64,000 nt of DNA, from assembly GCA_013215385.1 (NCBI GenBank), contig JABSOY010000014.1, forward strand, positions 1 to 64,000, given 5' to 3'. The translations under genes were made by a program, and so were the position numbers. Numbering within the stretch: position 1 is the stretch's first letter; every line of letters begins with the position of its first letter. Origin of the DNA: Colwellia sp. Its GTDB lineage: Bacteria; Pseudomonadota; Gammaproteobacteria; Enterobacterales; Alteromonadaceae. The notes under the pieces are model-generated. The model was not told where the DNA came from. It searched no databases and saw only the letters and a program-made list of their open reading frames with translations. Positions 1 to 9,907 of the stretch are shown here, in pieces.

Positions 1-561
1 AACGGCCCCTATTTGCCATGCACCCGATTGAACTTGCGCAATAGTTCGGCTGTGATCACCACTAAAGCCAACACGTTTAAACACTTTATTGGGTGATTTG
101 CCAAACGTTTGTCGGATGAAATGCTCTGGCATTAAGCGACCAGATGTCGAGCCTTTCGATCCAAAGGTAAAAGTAAATTTCGCGATATCTTTATTGAGTT
201 GTGCTTGCTCGGTCAGCCCCGTTGAATGATGGGCGATAAAATAGGTTTTAAAGAATTGATCTTCATAACCTTGAGCAATAGCTCGAGAACCTTCAACCAG
301 ATGTCGCGCTTTGACTCCTGACAACCCACCAAACCAAGCGAGCTGAACCTGATTGTTGCGAAAAGCACTAATCGCAGCACTGTAAGACTTAACGGGGACG
401 TATTTAACATCGACTCCTAATTGCTCAGTCAGGTACAACGCCACTTTGTCAAAGCGACTGCGCAGACGGCTTTCATCTTCATCGGGGATCGCAGTAAACG
501 TGAAGGTTTGAGCATTAATTGAACTAACGAATAACAGACAGCACAGTAATAAATATTTCAT
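1..561 (-). CDS. PhnD-like ABC transporter substrate-binding protein (partial, C-terminus beyond window)
   Basis: The start lies inside the window at 561 and the frame runs open for 187 codons to the left edge, so the C-terminus is missing. The first ~20 residues (MKYLLLCCLLFVSSINA) are a signal peptide, so the product is periplasmic. The mature part has features of PhnD-type binding proteins for phosphonate, phosphite or selenate-like oxyanions: an early IPDED stretch, LTEQLGVDVKYVPV, SYSAAISAF, and LAWFGGLSG around residues 75-85. The resemblance to the 'putative selenate ABC transporter' binding subfamily is from memory and unconfirmed. The partner ATPase and permease would lie to the left. 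The ligand cannot be decided from sequence alone. Confidence 0.75.
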   Translation of the reverse strand, partial: MKYLLLCCLLFVSSINAQTFTFTAIPDEDESRLRSRFDKVALYLTEQLGVDVKYVPVKSYSAAISAFRNNQVQLAWFGGLSGVKARHLVEGSRAIAQGYEDQFFKTYFIAHHSTGLTEQAQLNKDIAKFTFTFGSKGSTSGRLMPEHFIRQTFGKSPNKVFKRVGFSGDHSRTIAQVQSGAWQIGAV

Positions 562-930
562 AATAAACGACGGAGAATACGGGGCTGGTGATTATAGCTG
601 AACTGGTTAGATATATGCTATAAAGTTGAAAGGTATCTCACCAATTCAAAATATTTTTCACCCTTTAACTTGATCACTAAATGCTTACCATTAACAATGA
701 TCGACAGAAAATATCTAAAGAAAATATCTAGGACACTCGCTTATAAAGCAACCCAAAAGAAAACAATAACACCAGCTAACTATTCACTCAAAATAGCCTC
801 AAATTTTTCTAGTGAATATTAATCGCTACTAAACCTCTAAACAAATACGAGGATTAGTGCTTTTTAGGCAGGAAAAAAATCAGGCTTGATGTGTTGGTAT
901 AAAAGAAGGGGTCTGCTGAGCGTTGAGTTG
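562..930. other. noncoding stretch, nothing recognised
   Basis: AT-rich DNA between the start of the binding-protein gene and the transposase remnant. I see no convincing ORF, no strong hairpin and no RNA gene. The promoter of the leftward binding-protein gene should lie in its first 100 bases, but I cannot assign it confidently. Confidence 0.5.
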
Positions 931-1351
931 TTAAGCCAATAGTTTATCACAGCAAGTGACATTGGTTCGTCGCTTTAACCCTTGGTGTTCACAGTACTCG
1001 GTCAATACATCGCTATGTCCCACCGCGCCATGAAAGAGTTTTCTAAAACCTTTGCTTAGTGTCAGCCAATTTTCCGAACTCGTCATCCTGAATTTATTTC
1101 AGGATCTAATCGGTTAGCAAGGTTGGTTGATTTTCGTCAATGTAACCTGCTTTATCTTCACGAAGACAACGCCCTGTCAGTTCAATTAGTTCACGATAGT
1201 CTTTTAATTCAAACGGTAAACCAGTTGGCATCTCTTTTCTAGGGTTGCCCACAAAGGGAAGTAGCCTTGTGGGTTGTTTCCCTTTTTTTGCTGATATTAC
1301 CCGTTGTTTTACGCCAGTGTACCCTGAGCTTTCAGGGGTTTTAGCTATCAT
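931..1351 (-). pseudogene. C-terminal remnant of a Y1-type (REP-associated/IS200-like) transposase, interrupted
   Basis: The upstream part (1106-1351) translates with the stretch LPFVGNPRKEMPTGLPFELK and then TGRCLREDKAGYIDE, as in the C-terminal half of the long Y1-type transposases common in Alteromonadales (family match from memory). Reading stops at 1106. It can be picked up again in another frame (SSENWLTLSKGF, then FHGAVG and TCCDKLLA) down to a stop at 931. The break coincides with a short palindromic repeat at 1085-1105. The N-terminal catalytic half (HUH and tyrosine motifs) is absent. This is a dead fragment, not a gene. Confidence 0.7.
1085..1105. repeat. short REP-like palindrome
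   Basis: ATCCTGAA and TTCAGGAT are separated by five bases, giving an eight-base-pair hairpin. It sits exactly where the reading frame of the transposase remnant is broken. Sequences of this kind are widespread intergenic palindromes in gammaproteobacteria (general knowledge). Only one copy was noticed here. Confidence 0.5.
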
Positions 1352-1589
1352 TTGAGCTACGGTCCTTGATAATTCGTTTTGATAATTCCTTGTTAATTCT
1401 TCTCAAAATTGGTAGGACCGATGGGTTTGAATATAGTGCTTTTTTGGGGCGGGGGGATAATTTTTGAGGAATTGTTCCTTGGGAGAACGCAGGGGTGAAC
1501 TGCAGTTTTAAAGTGCTGCCTCGTTTTGCTATAAATGATGATATAATACATCCATTTAAAAGCTAAATTTAGAGGGTTGGAAAACTGAA

Positions 1590-2462
1590 ATGAAAATATT
1601 AGTTTTGGGTGGAAGTCAGTTTTTTGGTAGAAAACTTGTGCAGCTTCTCTTAGAGAATAAAGATGAAGTGACCCTATTAAATCGAGGGAATCACGCTGAT
1701 GGATTCGGAGAAAAGATTAAGCGAATTATTTGTGACCGTACTGACAAAACAGCATTAGAAGAGGCCATCAAGCAGAACTATGATTTAGTTTTTGATCTAT
1801 CATGTTTTGATTTTGAGCAAGCAAAACACGCCTGCGAAGTCTTCAGCGGTAGAGTGAAAAAATATCTTTTTACGTCCAGCATTTCTGCTTATATAGAACG
1901 CAATGATCATTTATCTGAAGAGCAATTCAATCCTTTGGATTTTGAACTTGCCAATAAAGTGAGTAGAAAGGAGCACTACGGCGAGGCAAAACGACAGGCG
2001 GAAATTTCATTCATCAAATTTGCCACTTTTCCTGTTACCAGCATCAGGCTTCCCGTTATTGTAGATGCAGAGGATTATTCCCTAAGGCTGCAGCGCCATG
2101 TCAACAGTATTAAAAATGGACTGCCGCTCTACTTTGATAATCTTCAAGGTAAAATTTCTTTTATCTCTGCCGATGATGCCGCTAAAACTCTTTTTGAATT
2201 AGGCGTAAATGATTTCTCAGGAACAATCAATGCCGCAAGCGCTAAGCCCATAACGCTGCAACGCTTTATTGATATTATTGAGAAAATTACAGATTCAAAA
2301 TTCATTCTGGCAAAGCAAAAATTAGATAATAATGTATCACCTTATAATAATACCGGAGACTGGTGTCTAAATTGTTCAAAATTACAAAGTCTTGGCATAA
2401 AACTCCAAGAGATTGAAGATTACTTACCTGGGATGGTAGGGAGTATCCATGGAACGGGTTAA
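1590..2462 (+). CDS. NAD(P)-dependent epimerase/dehydratase-like protein (extended SDR fold)
   Basis: A 290-residue protein of usual extended-SDR length. The N-terminal MKILVLGGSQFFGRKL holds the GGSxFxG dinucleotide-binding turn directly after beta-1. Further on come DLSCFD, FTSSISAY, and YGEAKRQAE around residue 128, the Y-x-x-x-K catalytic pair. It resembles NAD-dependent epimerases of the CSP41/sugar-nucleotide-epimerase kind. Substrate unknown. GAGGG lies 15 bases before the ATG and a TATAAT-like box near 1540. It stands alone between transposase remnants. The last ~8 residues may have been altered, because the 3' end abuts the IS256 remnant. Confidence 0.8.
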   Translation: MKILVLGGSQFFGRKLVQLLLENKDEVTLLNRGNHADGFGEKIKRIICDRTDKTALEEAIKQNYDLVFDLSCFDFEQAKHACEVFSGRVKKYLFTSSISAYIERNDHLSEEQFNPLDFELANKVSRKEHYGEAKRQAEISFIKFATFPVTSIRLPVIVDAEDYSLRLQRHVNSIKNGLPLYFDNLQGKISFISADDAAKTLFELGVNDFSGTINAASAKPITLQRFIDIIEKITDSKFILAKQKLDNNVSPYNNTGDWCLNCSKLQSLGIKLQEIEDYLPGMVGSIHGTG

Positions 2463-2469
2463 TTTCACT

Positions 2470-2843
2470 TACCGCTGTTCAACGATTTCTCTGGTCGTCA
2501 TGCCTTTCGCATACAGCTATAAGATTTTATCGGCCATTGAAGTAAATCGAGTTTGGTTATTTTTGACTAATTTGGGCTCAAAACTACCTTCTCTATCACG
2601 CGGTGTTTCAAGTTAAACTTGACCATCTTCAGTGCGAATGGATTTAGATGAGTAGCCATTTCGGCTATTATTGGTGTTGGATTTTTCATGAAGTGCATAG
2701 CCAAGATGCTCTTCAAGCTCAGTGTTTAAAGCTGCTTCAACCGTTATCTTGGTATGTATTCGTCGAAAGTCAGTTAAGTCTTGCTCTGACTTAATGCCTT
2801 TAGCTGCTTGTTTCGCAAATGCTTCTAGTTCTTTCTTATTCAT
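2470..2843 (-). pseudogene. IS256-family transposase, N-terminal fragment with in-frame stops
   Basis: The frame starting at 2843 reads MNKKELEAFAKQAAKGI, then LTDFRRIHTKITVEAALNTE, then EEHLGYALHEKS and NNSRNGYSSKSI, typical of the N-terminus of IS256-type transposases. It stops at 2613. The same frame continues as LETPRDREGSFEPKLVKNNQ, a second stop, then LYAKGMTTREIVEQR, which is also typical of the family. At least two nonsense codons and loss of the DDE catalytic two thirds show that it is inactive. No intact terminal inverted repeats were recognised. Confidence 0.85.
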
Positions 2844-3010
2844 AGTCTGCCTATCCTAAAACCCTATATGGGGATTAATGATAGGCAGTTACACTGCTTT
2901 TGTTACAGGGCCTATAAACCATATTTGTTAGTTAGTTTCACCTTTGAGATACGCCCAATATAAAGTTTGGCGTTATTACCAAGCTTTATATTTACAAGTG
3001 AACATGAATA

Positions 3011-6000
3011 TTAATGGGGTCGAGATGAATCGATCCAACGTACATCAAAGTCATATATCTTAGTATAGTGACCTGTCCACCAGCCATAGCTCTGCATGTA
3101 AATGCGTATATAATCCTGATTAAGTGGTTCACAATCTGCTGTTACGATATTACTACCAATTTGGTAGGTTGCTTCGCCAGTCTGAGGATCGTAAATAAGG
3201 GTTTCTACAAACTGTTCGTCCCAAATAGATGGGATGTGAGTATTTATATCATCTTTGTCGTTTAAGAAAAACGTGTCCCAATCACCTTGATATTCGTAAT
3301 CGTAATATCGTACTTGGCACATACCTTCAAGAAAGCTATTGTCACTACTTAATTTATTTGAATTACTACTTGAATAAATATTTAAGCCACCAACAAAAAA
3401 CTCATTTCCCCCTAAATAAGAATGAGATATATGCGAGTGAAGTTCTAACTTTCTTGATATTTTAAGTTTTTTTCCATCAATTGGTGCTATGCCAATAGAT
3501 AATAAACTTGGCCCGTTATCCGTTTGGTCTTGGTTTAACATCACATAATTGCTAGTAAAGTTAACCGCACTCCAATTTTCGCTGTTACGAAATCTTGCTC
3601 TTGATGCAAACCAATCAGTTTTCTTAATCTCATTAAATACCACTTCTCCACTCTGGTCGTTTTGTACATTATTGAAATTCAATTCTGGAGGCACTTCTAG
3701 TTTCCCATCGTCATCACGCCCCCAACATCTCACCCCAGCATCATCCCCAACACAATATGTACCATCTGTATAAGAGGCTACGGTAGGATCACTAACTGAT
3801 GGTTTGTATACCCCCAATGTGTCCCAACAAACCACTTCATTATTATCTATTGCACAATAACCTGCGTAATCATATTGCCCTATATGTGTAATATCAGTGA
3901 AATCTGGAAAGTCGGTAGGTGGCTCAGATCCCCAACAACTCAAATTACTGCTATCAGAAACACAGATTCGTGCGGCTCCTTGAGAAAGAGTAACTCGCTC
4001 AGGGTTTAAAATATCATTTACTTGCTGGTTTACGATATAGTCCCACCCCCAACAAACAACACCAGTATCATCTAAAGCACAAGTGTTTAACTCTCCTGCG
4101 GATACTTGTCTTGGGTTTATGAGATTATCTGGAACATCAATTTGTCCATAATTATTCTTGCCCCAACAAACAACCCCTGTATCGTCAATAGCACATACAT
4201 GCTGCTCACCTGAACTTAAATAGGAAGGGCTACTTAATGTTGGGACATCCAAAACACCATAATAATCCCACCCCCAACACTCAACACCTCTATCATCTAA
4301 AACACAAGCATGATTACGGCCATGTGATACCTGTTTAGGATTCACAAACGTTGATAAAAACTCAACCTCCTGATATTTATACACCTCCCCCCAACATGTC
4401 ACCTTATTATTAGCAATGGCACACCAATGCTTGTGATTACCATTTAGATCAATCACTTTATTAGTAGATTGTTCAGGTGAAGTGTCGAGTAAATATAGCT
4501 CACTGACTTCATCACTCGATATTGCACGACTATAAATTCGAAGTTCATCTAAATTACCTTTGACAAAGTGCGTTGACGCAGAGCCATTTCGACCTATATA
4601 AAGATCTTGATTGGAGCTTCTTAAAATAGAAGCTGGATCTTGCTCAATGCTATTACTAACTAATGTACCATTGATATACGTTTTAGCTTCTTTGGTATTA
4701 TTGCTAAATGTAAAGGTATAATGCAGCCATTGAGCTGATAACATATCAATTTCATTGGATTCATAACCGCTCCAATATCCAGGTACTCCTTTCCAAAATC
4801 CTGATTGAAAAACATTTTTGTTAGTAAAGTATGATTGGAAAGCATGCTCTTTAGAAACATAGTTGTACAAGTAGTTTGGTAGTTCATCCACTTTTATCCA
4901 ATACGATAATGAAATTGCTTCGGTAGGAAAGCTATCCGAATTGGCAACTAAGAAGTAATCATCAATCCCATCAAAACTTGCAGATAAACGGCTAACACCA
5001 TCAACATATGCAACACCACCATTTGCAATGCCATCATTCCCACCATTAGGACTATAATCATTCGCATCACCGTCAAATGGGTAGTAGGCAACTAATCCTC
5101 GTTCTAAATCAGGTGTTGGGTCGTATCCATCGTTGGTGTTAGGGTCTGTACCGCCTAAATACTCTTGTAAGTTACTTCTGCCATCACCATCATCATCTAG
5201 AAGTGAATCGTCTGCTAAAGGATCTAAACCGTTAGCTAATTCCCATGCATCGGGCATACCATCATTGTCAGCATCACTTTGGTTATCATAGACAACAACT
5301 GAAACATAATCGGTATCTTGTGCGCCAAAGTTATCCGTTACACGCAGAGTAAAGTAGTGCCGACCTACCACTAAATTAGGTGTACTAAAGGTTTGCGCTA
5401 TAGCAACAACAATATCGTTTTCAAGCCACTCATATACTTCGATAACACCATCATCACTGCTATTTGAGGCATCTAAAGAGGCTGGTTCGCCGACAGGTAC
5501 GAACAGATCGTTACCAGCGTTTGCAGTTGGTGGTTGATTCCTTTTCGCATTTAATTCATAAAGAGCTGTTACTTCTATCGGAGCAAGTGCTCGGTTGTAT
5601 AACATTAGTTCGTCTAATTCGCCTTTGACAAACTGTGTTGCTGCCAAGCCATTTCGACCTATGTATAGATTTCTATTAGAACTCATTAAAATTAATGCTG
5701 GATCTTGCTCAATACTATTACTAACTAATTCACCATCTATATACGTTTTAGCTTCTTTAGTTTTATCACTATATGTAAAGGCATAATGAAGCCATCTATC
5801 TAGCGGAATATCAATTTGATTCGAGCTATAATATTTCCACTTGCCCGGGCTTCCTTTCCAAAGTTCAGATCGAAAAACACCGTTATTAATAAGATAAGAT
5901 TGAAAAGCTAACTCTTTCGATACAAAGTTATAAATATGACTTGGGAGTTCATGCATTTGTACCCAAAAAGATATTGAAATTTCATTTGTAGGAAAACTAT

Positions 6001-9000
6001 CAGAATCTGCAACTAGGAAGTAGTCATCAACACCATCAAAACTTACCGATAGTCTATTTACACCCTCGACATAAGTAATACCTCCATTTTCAAGACCATG
6101 ATGTCCATTACCACTAAAATCGTTTGCATTGCCATCGAAAGGGTAATAAGCGACAAGCCCGTCATCTAAAGATAGTGATTCAAATTCCACTTTACAGTCA
6201 TTAACCTCAGATATTAATACGTTACATACTTTAAAGACTTGATTGTAGTTGGCTAGATTTGCTAATAACGTATATCGTCCTATGGGAAGAGACAACGTAA
6301 TTTGAGCATCCTGAGATATCAACTGCTCAAGAAAACCTTCACTATTATATATTTTAACTGTATAGCCCAAGAGTTCATTATTAGTTGAAGCATCTATCGC
6401 CATAATATTTAAATTTGCAGTTACAACATCATCTGTATTGTCAACTACAGGGATATCAGAAAAGTTTAAAGATGACTCGTCTAAAGTTTCAGACGTAAGG
6501 ACTTCCTCAGTTTTTAAAACTCTAACTTTATTACTAGATTTGTGGCTAACGGTAACCCAGTAAGCCGTATTTTTTCTGAAAGAAACATATTTTTCAAAAT
6601 TGCCATTTAAATCAACAGCTGTTGAGCCTATAATCTCCCCTTCGTTGGAATCAGGAACATATATTCTAACCACCAAATCTTCAAAAGGAACATTATCAGA
6701 GACTACCGAACCTTTTACTTTTATTTCTTGGGGTAAAGTTACATCTTCTCCCTCGTCTACGATAAAGCTTGTAAAATAATTCCACGTAGAATGGTTACAA
6801 TTATTTGAATCTGAACAATTATATAAACCCACTTCTGTTAGTCTATTGACTTTAATACCTATAGAAGTATCTATTTGTTTGTATTTCCCAGTTCGATGGT
6901 TGAATCCAAAAGCATAATGCTCCAACTTATTTTTTGAAATACCTGTCGCATAAGCATCTATAGTCCAGTCATCATCAACCCCACCTCCTGAAATATATGT
7001 ACTTACAATTTCGTCATCCATACCTCTATAGAACTGTTCAGCAGAAGTATTCATTGGTAAAATATGCTCTTCAATAAATGGACTAGCATACATTGGAGCT
7101 AAGAAACTACTTTCGGTAGTAGGAACTAACCGTTGACCGAATACTGAGATAAGCCGATCTCCTGCACCGGGGTTGGCTACTGCACTATCGAATAAAAAAT
7201 CATAGCTAATATTATAATTCACGTCTTCTGGAGTAGATAAAATTCTTTGGGCTGGAACTAAACCGATTAATGATTGAGTGGCTATTTGAGGATAATTGTT
7301 CAAACCACTTGCTAAATTATAAACAGCTTTCCCTGCAATTGAACCTGTGCCAAACAACTCGCTATTACCTACCCCACCATTAGATGAATACATGCCATCA
7401 GCGTGCTTTCCAGAGCCAGTTTGGTAACAGGTTATTGCTCGGCAATTATCAATTAATGCGCCTGCAGGCCCATTTCTTCCTTCTGGAAAGCCAAGTATGC
7501 CCTTTGACTGTCCTTGCTCATTAAATAATTCAACGTTTGTTTGTGTGCCAAAGGTTCCACTATGAGGGGTTCCAACTGTTGTAATTGAGGCGATAGAGCG
7601 TTCAGCTAAATTTTTATCATAAAAAACGCTGCTAGAAAGCCCTTGAGCAAAAACTCTTGTAAGTATGCCACCAAAAGAGTGTGCTACTATGTGAACCTTT
7701 TTTCCTGTCTTAATATTAAGCATAAGGATTGCACTTCCAAGTTCCGCTGCAACATCTTCGAATTTAGCATTTGTCCGCCATTGAAAAACAAAAGGTATGT
7801 ATTTTTGACCGCTTGCTGAAGTCATTTTTTCAACAAGCGAAGGAAAATTATGAAAGTACTCTGAGCCAGAATCAAAAATCAATCCATCTCCCTCGTAGCC
7901 CCCTAATTGACCTGTGTTAATAAATCCATGAACAAATAATACCGCTTCATATTCACTATAATCAAACTCTACAGATTTGGTACTACGTAAAGCACTAGCA
8001 CAGCGTTCTTGTGCTTCTTTAACCCTGAAAGACTGGTTTTTCTGTAATCTTGGATAACCGCCTGATATGCTCTCAGCTACCGAAAACTGAGTACTTTCAT
8101 CAAACATTGCAGAACTTGCTTGAAGCACATAAGGTAAAGTGTATGTATTTAATATTTTACCATTTTCGATATAATCATCATTAGATGTATTTTCATTTAG
8201 CCAAACCATTTCATTAAGTTTACTCCCTGTAACTGCTGGTTGGCAGACCTTTGTTATAGGGAGGCCGCTACCTACAACGCCTGATTGATAATATTGTGCA
8301 TAGTCATGTTTTAGCTCTCCATAGCTCTGTTCATTATTTTTTGAAATACTAATGGTTTGGTGCGAAGTTTTAGTTTGATTATTGATTGAAAAAGAACTTT
8401 TACTTTTAATAGGTTTATTTTGTTCACCTTGTAACACCTCATCTAAATAATTATTTTTAATTACCTCGATAGAAGGTTGACTTAATTCTAGACCATGTCT
8501 CTCACTTTCAGGCATTTCGGGAATTGAGACCAATCCAAACTTGATCCCGCCATTTCCATCTATACCAGCAAAATATTTAATAACATAACTTTGAGTTAAT
8601 ACTCTTTCAGCAACAGAAATTGTAAAATCTCTCCATTCGCTTTCAATTTTTCCTCCTAAAGGGTCAAGTTCACCTGTTAATAATGTTACAGGCTCCATCA
8701 AAGAAACATCAAACCTTTGCTTACGACCAATAACTGAATTATTTTCTTTTATTTCAACTTCCACAGTGAACACATTATAATTAGTAATATCCATTTCAGG
8801 TGTAATAACTAATTGTTCATCAACAACTGATACCCATGATGGACCAGATATTATTTTAATCGTAGTTGCTTTGGCCCCATCTATAAATACTGGTGTCAAT
8901 AAAATATTCCTTGATTGACCAGGAAATAGTGCAATCGAGACTGCTGGGGTAAAAGAAATACCGGCTAAACCACCATGAGCCTTGAAAAAATATTTCATCA

Positions 9001-9886
9001 TTGATCGAGATAATTCGCCATCAGACAAATCAGCCACCATGTCATTTAGCCAATTATCTACCCCTCTGGTATTAACCCATTCGTGAAGTGAAAGCATATC
9101 GACAGTAGATAATTCCATTTCAAACCAGTCAGAAGAAGTAATTAGACCTAGGTCGATTAGCTTCTTAACTTCTATATTTCTTTGTTCAATACTTAATGGT
9201 GAATTAATTGAGGATAACTTCGCGATAAGTGAAGTGATTAATGTTAGATTTGCTTTATCTCTATCATCCGTAGAAGAATATATAGCTCTAACCTCATCAT
9301 CAAAATCACCTTGCCCCCCTTTAGAGGAAAACAGTTCATATCCCGCAGAAATATCACTCTCATTTACTTCAAAAGTATACTTGCCTTCATGATCAGTTGT
9401 TGTAGAGGCTATAATATCACCAGACAATGATTTCAATTGAACACTTGCTCCAACAATTGCTTCAATACCAACGACTCCAGAAAGATAAACACTTAAAGGA
9501 CTACTTACCGCTTCTACTGTTACATCAAAAGTCAGCGCTTTTCTCTGCGCTAAAAAATCTACTCTTACCCGTATAGACTCATTTTCTGTTATTTTTTCAT
9601 TAGTAATGTCAACAAAAGGTATACCTAATTCAGTATCGCCACTCTGATTAGTTACCGGAATTGTTGCATTATCTATTAGCAGCCTAAATGGGCTATTTAA
9701 GCTGCTCTCCCCAGTATATTTCACATCTAAATGCACAAAGTAAACGCGATTGATCCTGTCAAATGCAGGCCTAGATTTTGTTATTTCGATATCACTTGAT
9801 ATATCAACCCAATCAGCAAAAACAGAACCGGATATTAGGAGCAGAAAGGTGCAAATGATCCCTTTCGTGTATGAGACGATTTTCAT
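3011..9886 (-). CDS. giant secreted multidomain protein: alpha/beta-hydrolase (lipase-like), two LamG, PKD-like, TSP3 and RCC1-like repeats
   Basis: A 2291-residue exported protein with an N-terminal signal peptide ending ...SGSVFA. Approximate domain order: residues 140-215 carboxypeptidase-regulatory-like beta domain; 645-830 alpha/beta hydrolase with oxyanion-type FVHGFINTG and nucleophile elbow AHSFGG (serine near 735, an A-x-S-x-G variant of GxSxG); 1240-1450 LamG-like domain beginning GLVAYYPFDGNANDFSGNG; 1450-1535 PKD-like domain; 1535-1590 thrombospondin type-3 calcium-type repeats (DADNDGMPDAWE); 1595-1800 second LamG, clearly a duplicate of the first; 1810-2065 seven Cys-x(7-9)-Cys-Trp-Gly beta-propeller-like repeats; then an unassigned beta-rich end. 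Its start lies only 21 bases after the PEP-CTERM gene stop, so the two probably form an operon. It is likely a surface or extracellular esterase bound to polymer; the substrate is unknown. Confidence 0.8.
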   Translation of the reverse strand: MKIVSYTKGIICTFLLLISGSVFADWVDISSDIEITKSRPAFDRINRVYFVHLDVKYTGESSLNSPFRLLIDNATIPVTNQSGDTELGIPFVDITNEKITENESIRVRVDFLAQRKALTFDVTVEAVSSPLSVYLSGVVGIEAIVGASVQLKSLSGDIIASTTTDHEGKYTFEVNESDISAGYELFSSKGGQGDFDDEVRAIYSSTDDRDKANLTLITSLIAKLSSINSPLSIEQRNIEVKKLIDLGLITSSDWFEMELSTVDMLSLHEWVNTRGVDNWLNDMVADLSDGELSRSMMKYFFKAHGGLAGISFTPAVSIALFPGQSRNILLTPVFIDGAKATTIKIISGPSWVSVVDEQLVITPEMDITNYNVFTVEVEIKENNSVIGRKQRFDVSLMEPVTLLTGELDPLGGKIESEWRDFTISVAERVLTQSYVIKYFAGIDGNGGIKFGLVSIPEMPESERHGLELSQPSIEVIKNNYLDEVLQGEQNKPIKSKSSFSINNQTKTSHQTISISKNNEQSYGELKHDYAQYYQSGVVGSGLPITKVCQPAVTGSKLNEMVWLNENTSNDDYIENGKILNTYTLPYVLQASSAMFDESTQFSVAESISGGYPRLQKNQSFRVKEAQERCASALRSTKSVEFDYSEYEAVLFVHGFINTGQLGGYEGDGLIFDSGSEYFHNFPSLVEKMTSASGQKYIPFVFQWRTNAKFEDVAAELGSAILMLNIKTGKKVHIVAHSFGGILTRVFAQGLSSSVFYDKNLAERSIASITTVGTPHSGTFGTQTNVELFNEQGQSKGILGFPEGRNGPAGALIDNCRAITCYQTGSGKHADGMYSSNGGVGNSELFGTGSIAGKAVYNLASGLNNYPQIATQSLIGLVPAQRILSTPEDVNYNISYDFLFDSAVANPGAGDRLISVFGQRLVPTTESSFLAPMYASPFIEEHILPMNTSAEQFYRGMDDEIVSTYISGGGVDDDWTIDAYATGISKNKLEHYAFGFNHRTGKYKQIDTSIGIKVNRLTEVGLYNCSDSNNCNHSTWNYFTSFIVDEGEDVTLPQEIKVKGSVVSDNVPFEDLVVRIYVPDSNEGEIIGSTAVDLNGNFEKYVSFRKNTAYWVTVSHKSSNKVRVLKTEEVLTSETLDESSLNFSDIPVVDNTDDVVTANLNIMAIDASTNNELLGYTVKIYNSEGFLEQLISQDAQITLSLPIGRYTLLANLANYNQVFKVCNVLISEVNDCKVEFESLSLDDGLVAYYPFDGNANDFSGNGHHGLENGGITYVEGVNRLSVSFDGVDDYFLVADSDSFPTNEISISFWVQMHELPSHIYNFVSKELAFQSYLINNGVFRSELWKGSPGKWKYYSSNQIDIPLDRWLHYAFTYSDKTKEAKTYIDGELVSNSIEQDPALILMSSNRNLYIGRNGLAATQFVKGELDELMLYNRALAPIEVTALYELNAKRNQPPTANAGNDLFVPVGEPASLDASNSSDDGVIEVYEWLENDIVVAIAQTFSTPNLVVGRHYFTLRVTDNFGAQDTDYVSVVVYDNQSDADNDGMPDAWELANGLDPLADDSLLDDDGDGRSNLQEYLGGTDPNTNDGYDPTPDLERGLVAYYPFDGDANDYSPNGGNDGIANGGVAYVDGVSRLSASFDGIDDYFLVANSDSFPTEAISLSYWIKVDELPNYLYNYVSKEHAFQSYFTNKNVFQSGFWKGVPGYWSGYESNEIDMLSAQWLHYTFTFSNNTKEAKTYINGTLVSNSIEQDPASILRSSNQDLYIGRNGSASTHFVKGNLDELRIYSRAISSDEVSELYLLDTSPEQSTNKVIDLNGNHKHWCAIANNKVTCWGEVYKYQEVEFLSTFVNPKQVSHGRNHACVLDDRGVECWGWDYYGVLDVPTLSSPSYLSSGEQHVCAIDDTGVVCWGKNNYGQIDVPDNLINPRQVSAGELNTCALDDTGVVCWGWDYIVNQQVNDILNPERVTLSQGAARICVSDSSNLSCWGSEPPTDFPDFTDITHIGQYDYAGYCAIDNNEVVCWDTLGVYKPSVSDPTVASYTDGTYCVGDDAGVRCWGRDDDGKLEVPPELNFNNVQNDQSGEVVFNEIKKTDWFASRARFRNSENWSAVNFTSNYVMLNQDQTDNGPSLLSIGIAPIDGKKLKISRKLELHSHISHSYLGGNEFFVGGLNIYSSSNSNKLSSDNSFLEGMCQVRYYDYEYQGDWDTFFLNDKDDINTHIPSIWDEQFVETLIYDPQTGEATYQIGSNIVTADCEPLNQDYIRIYMQSYGWWTGHYTKIYDFDVRWIDSSRPH

Positions 9887-9907
9887 AAATGTAATTCCTT
9901 TACCTTA

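Noticed and set aside
213-410. 65-codon frame on the minus strand inside the binding-protein gene
   Set aside because: It overlaps the coding frame of the substrate-binding protein (start 561), which has a signal peptide and family motifs; this is an out-of-frame shadow.
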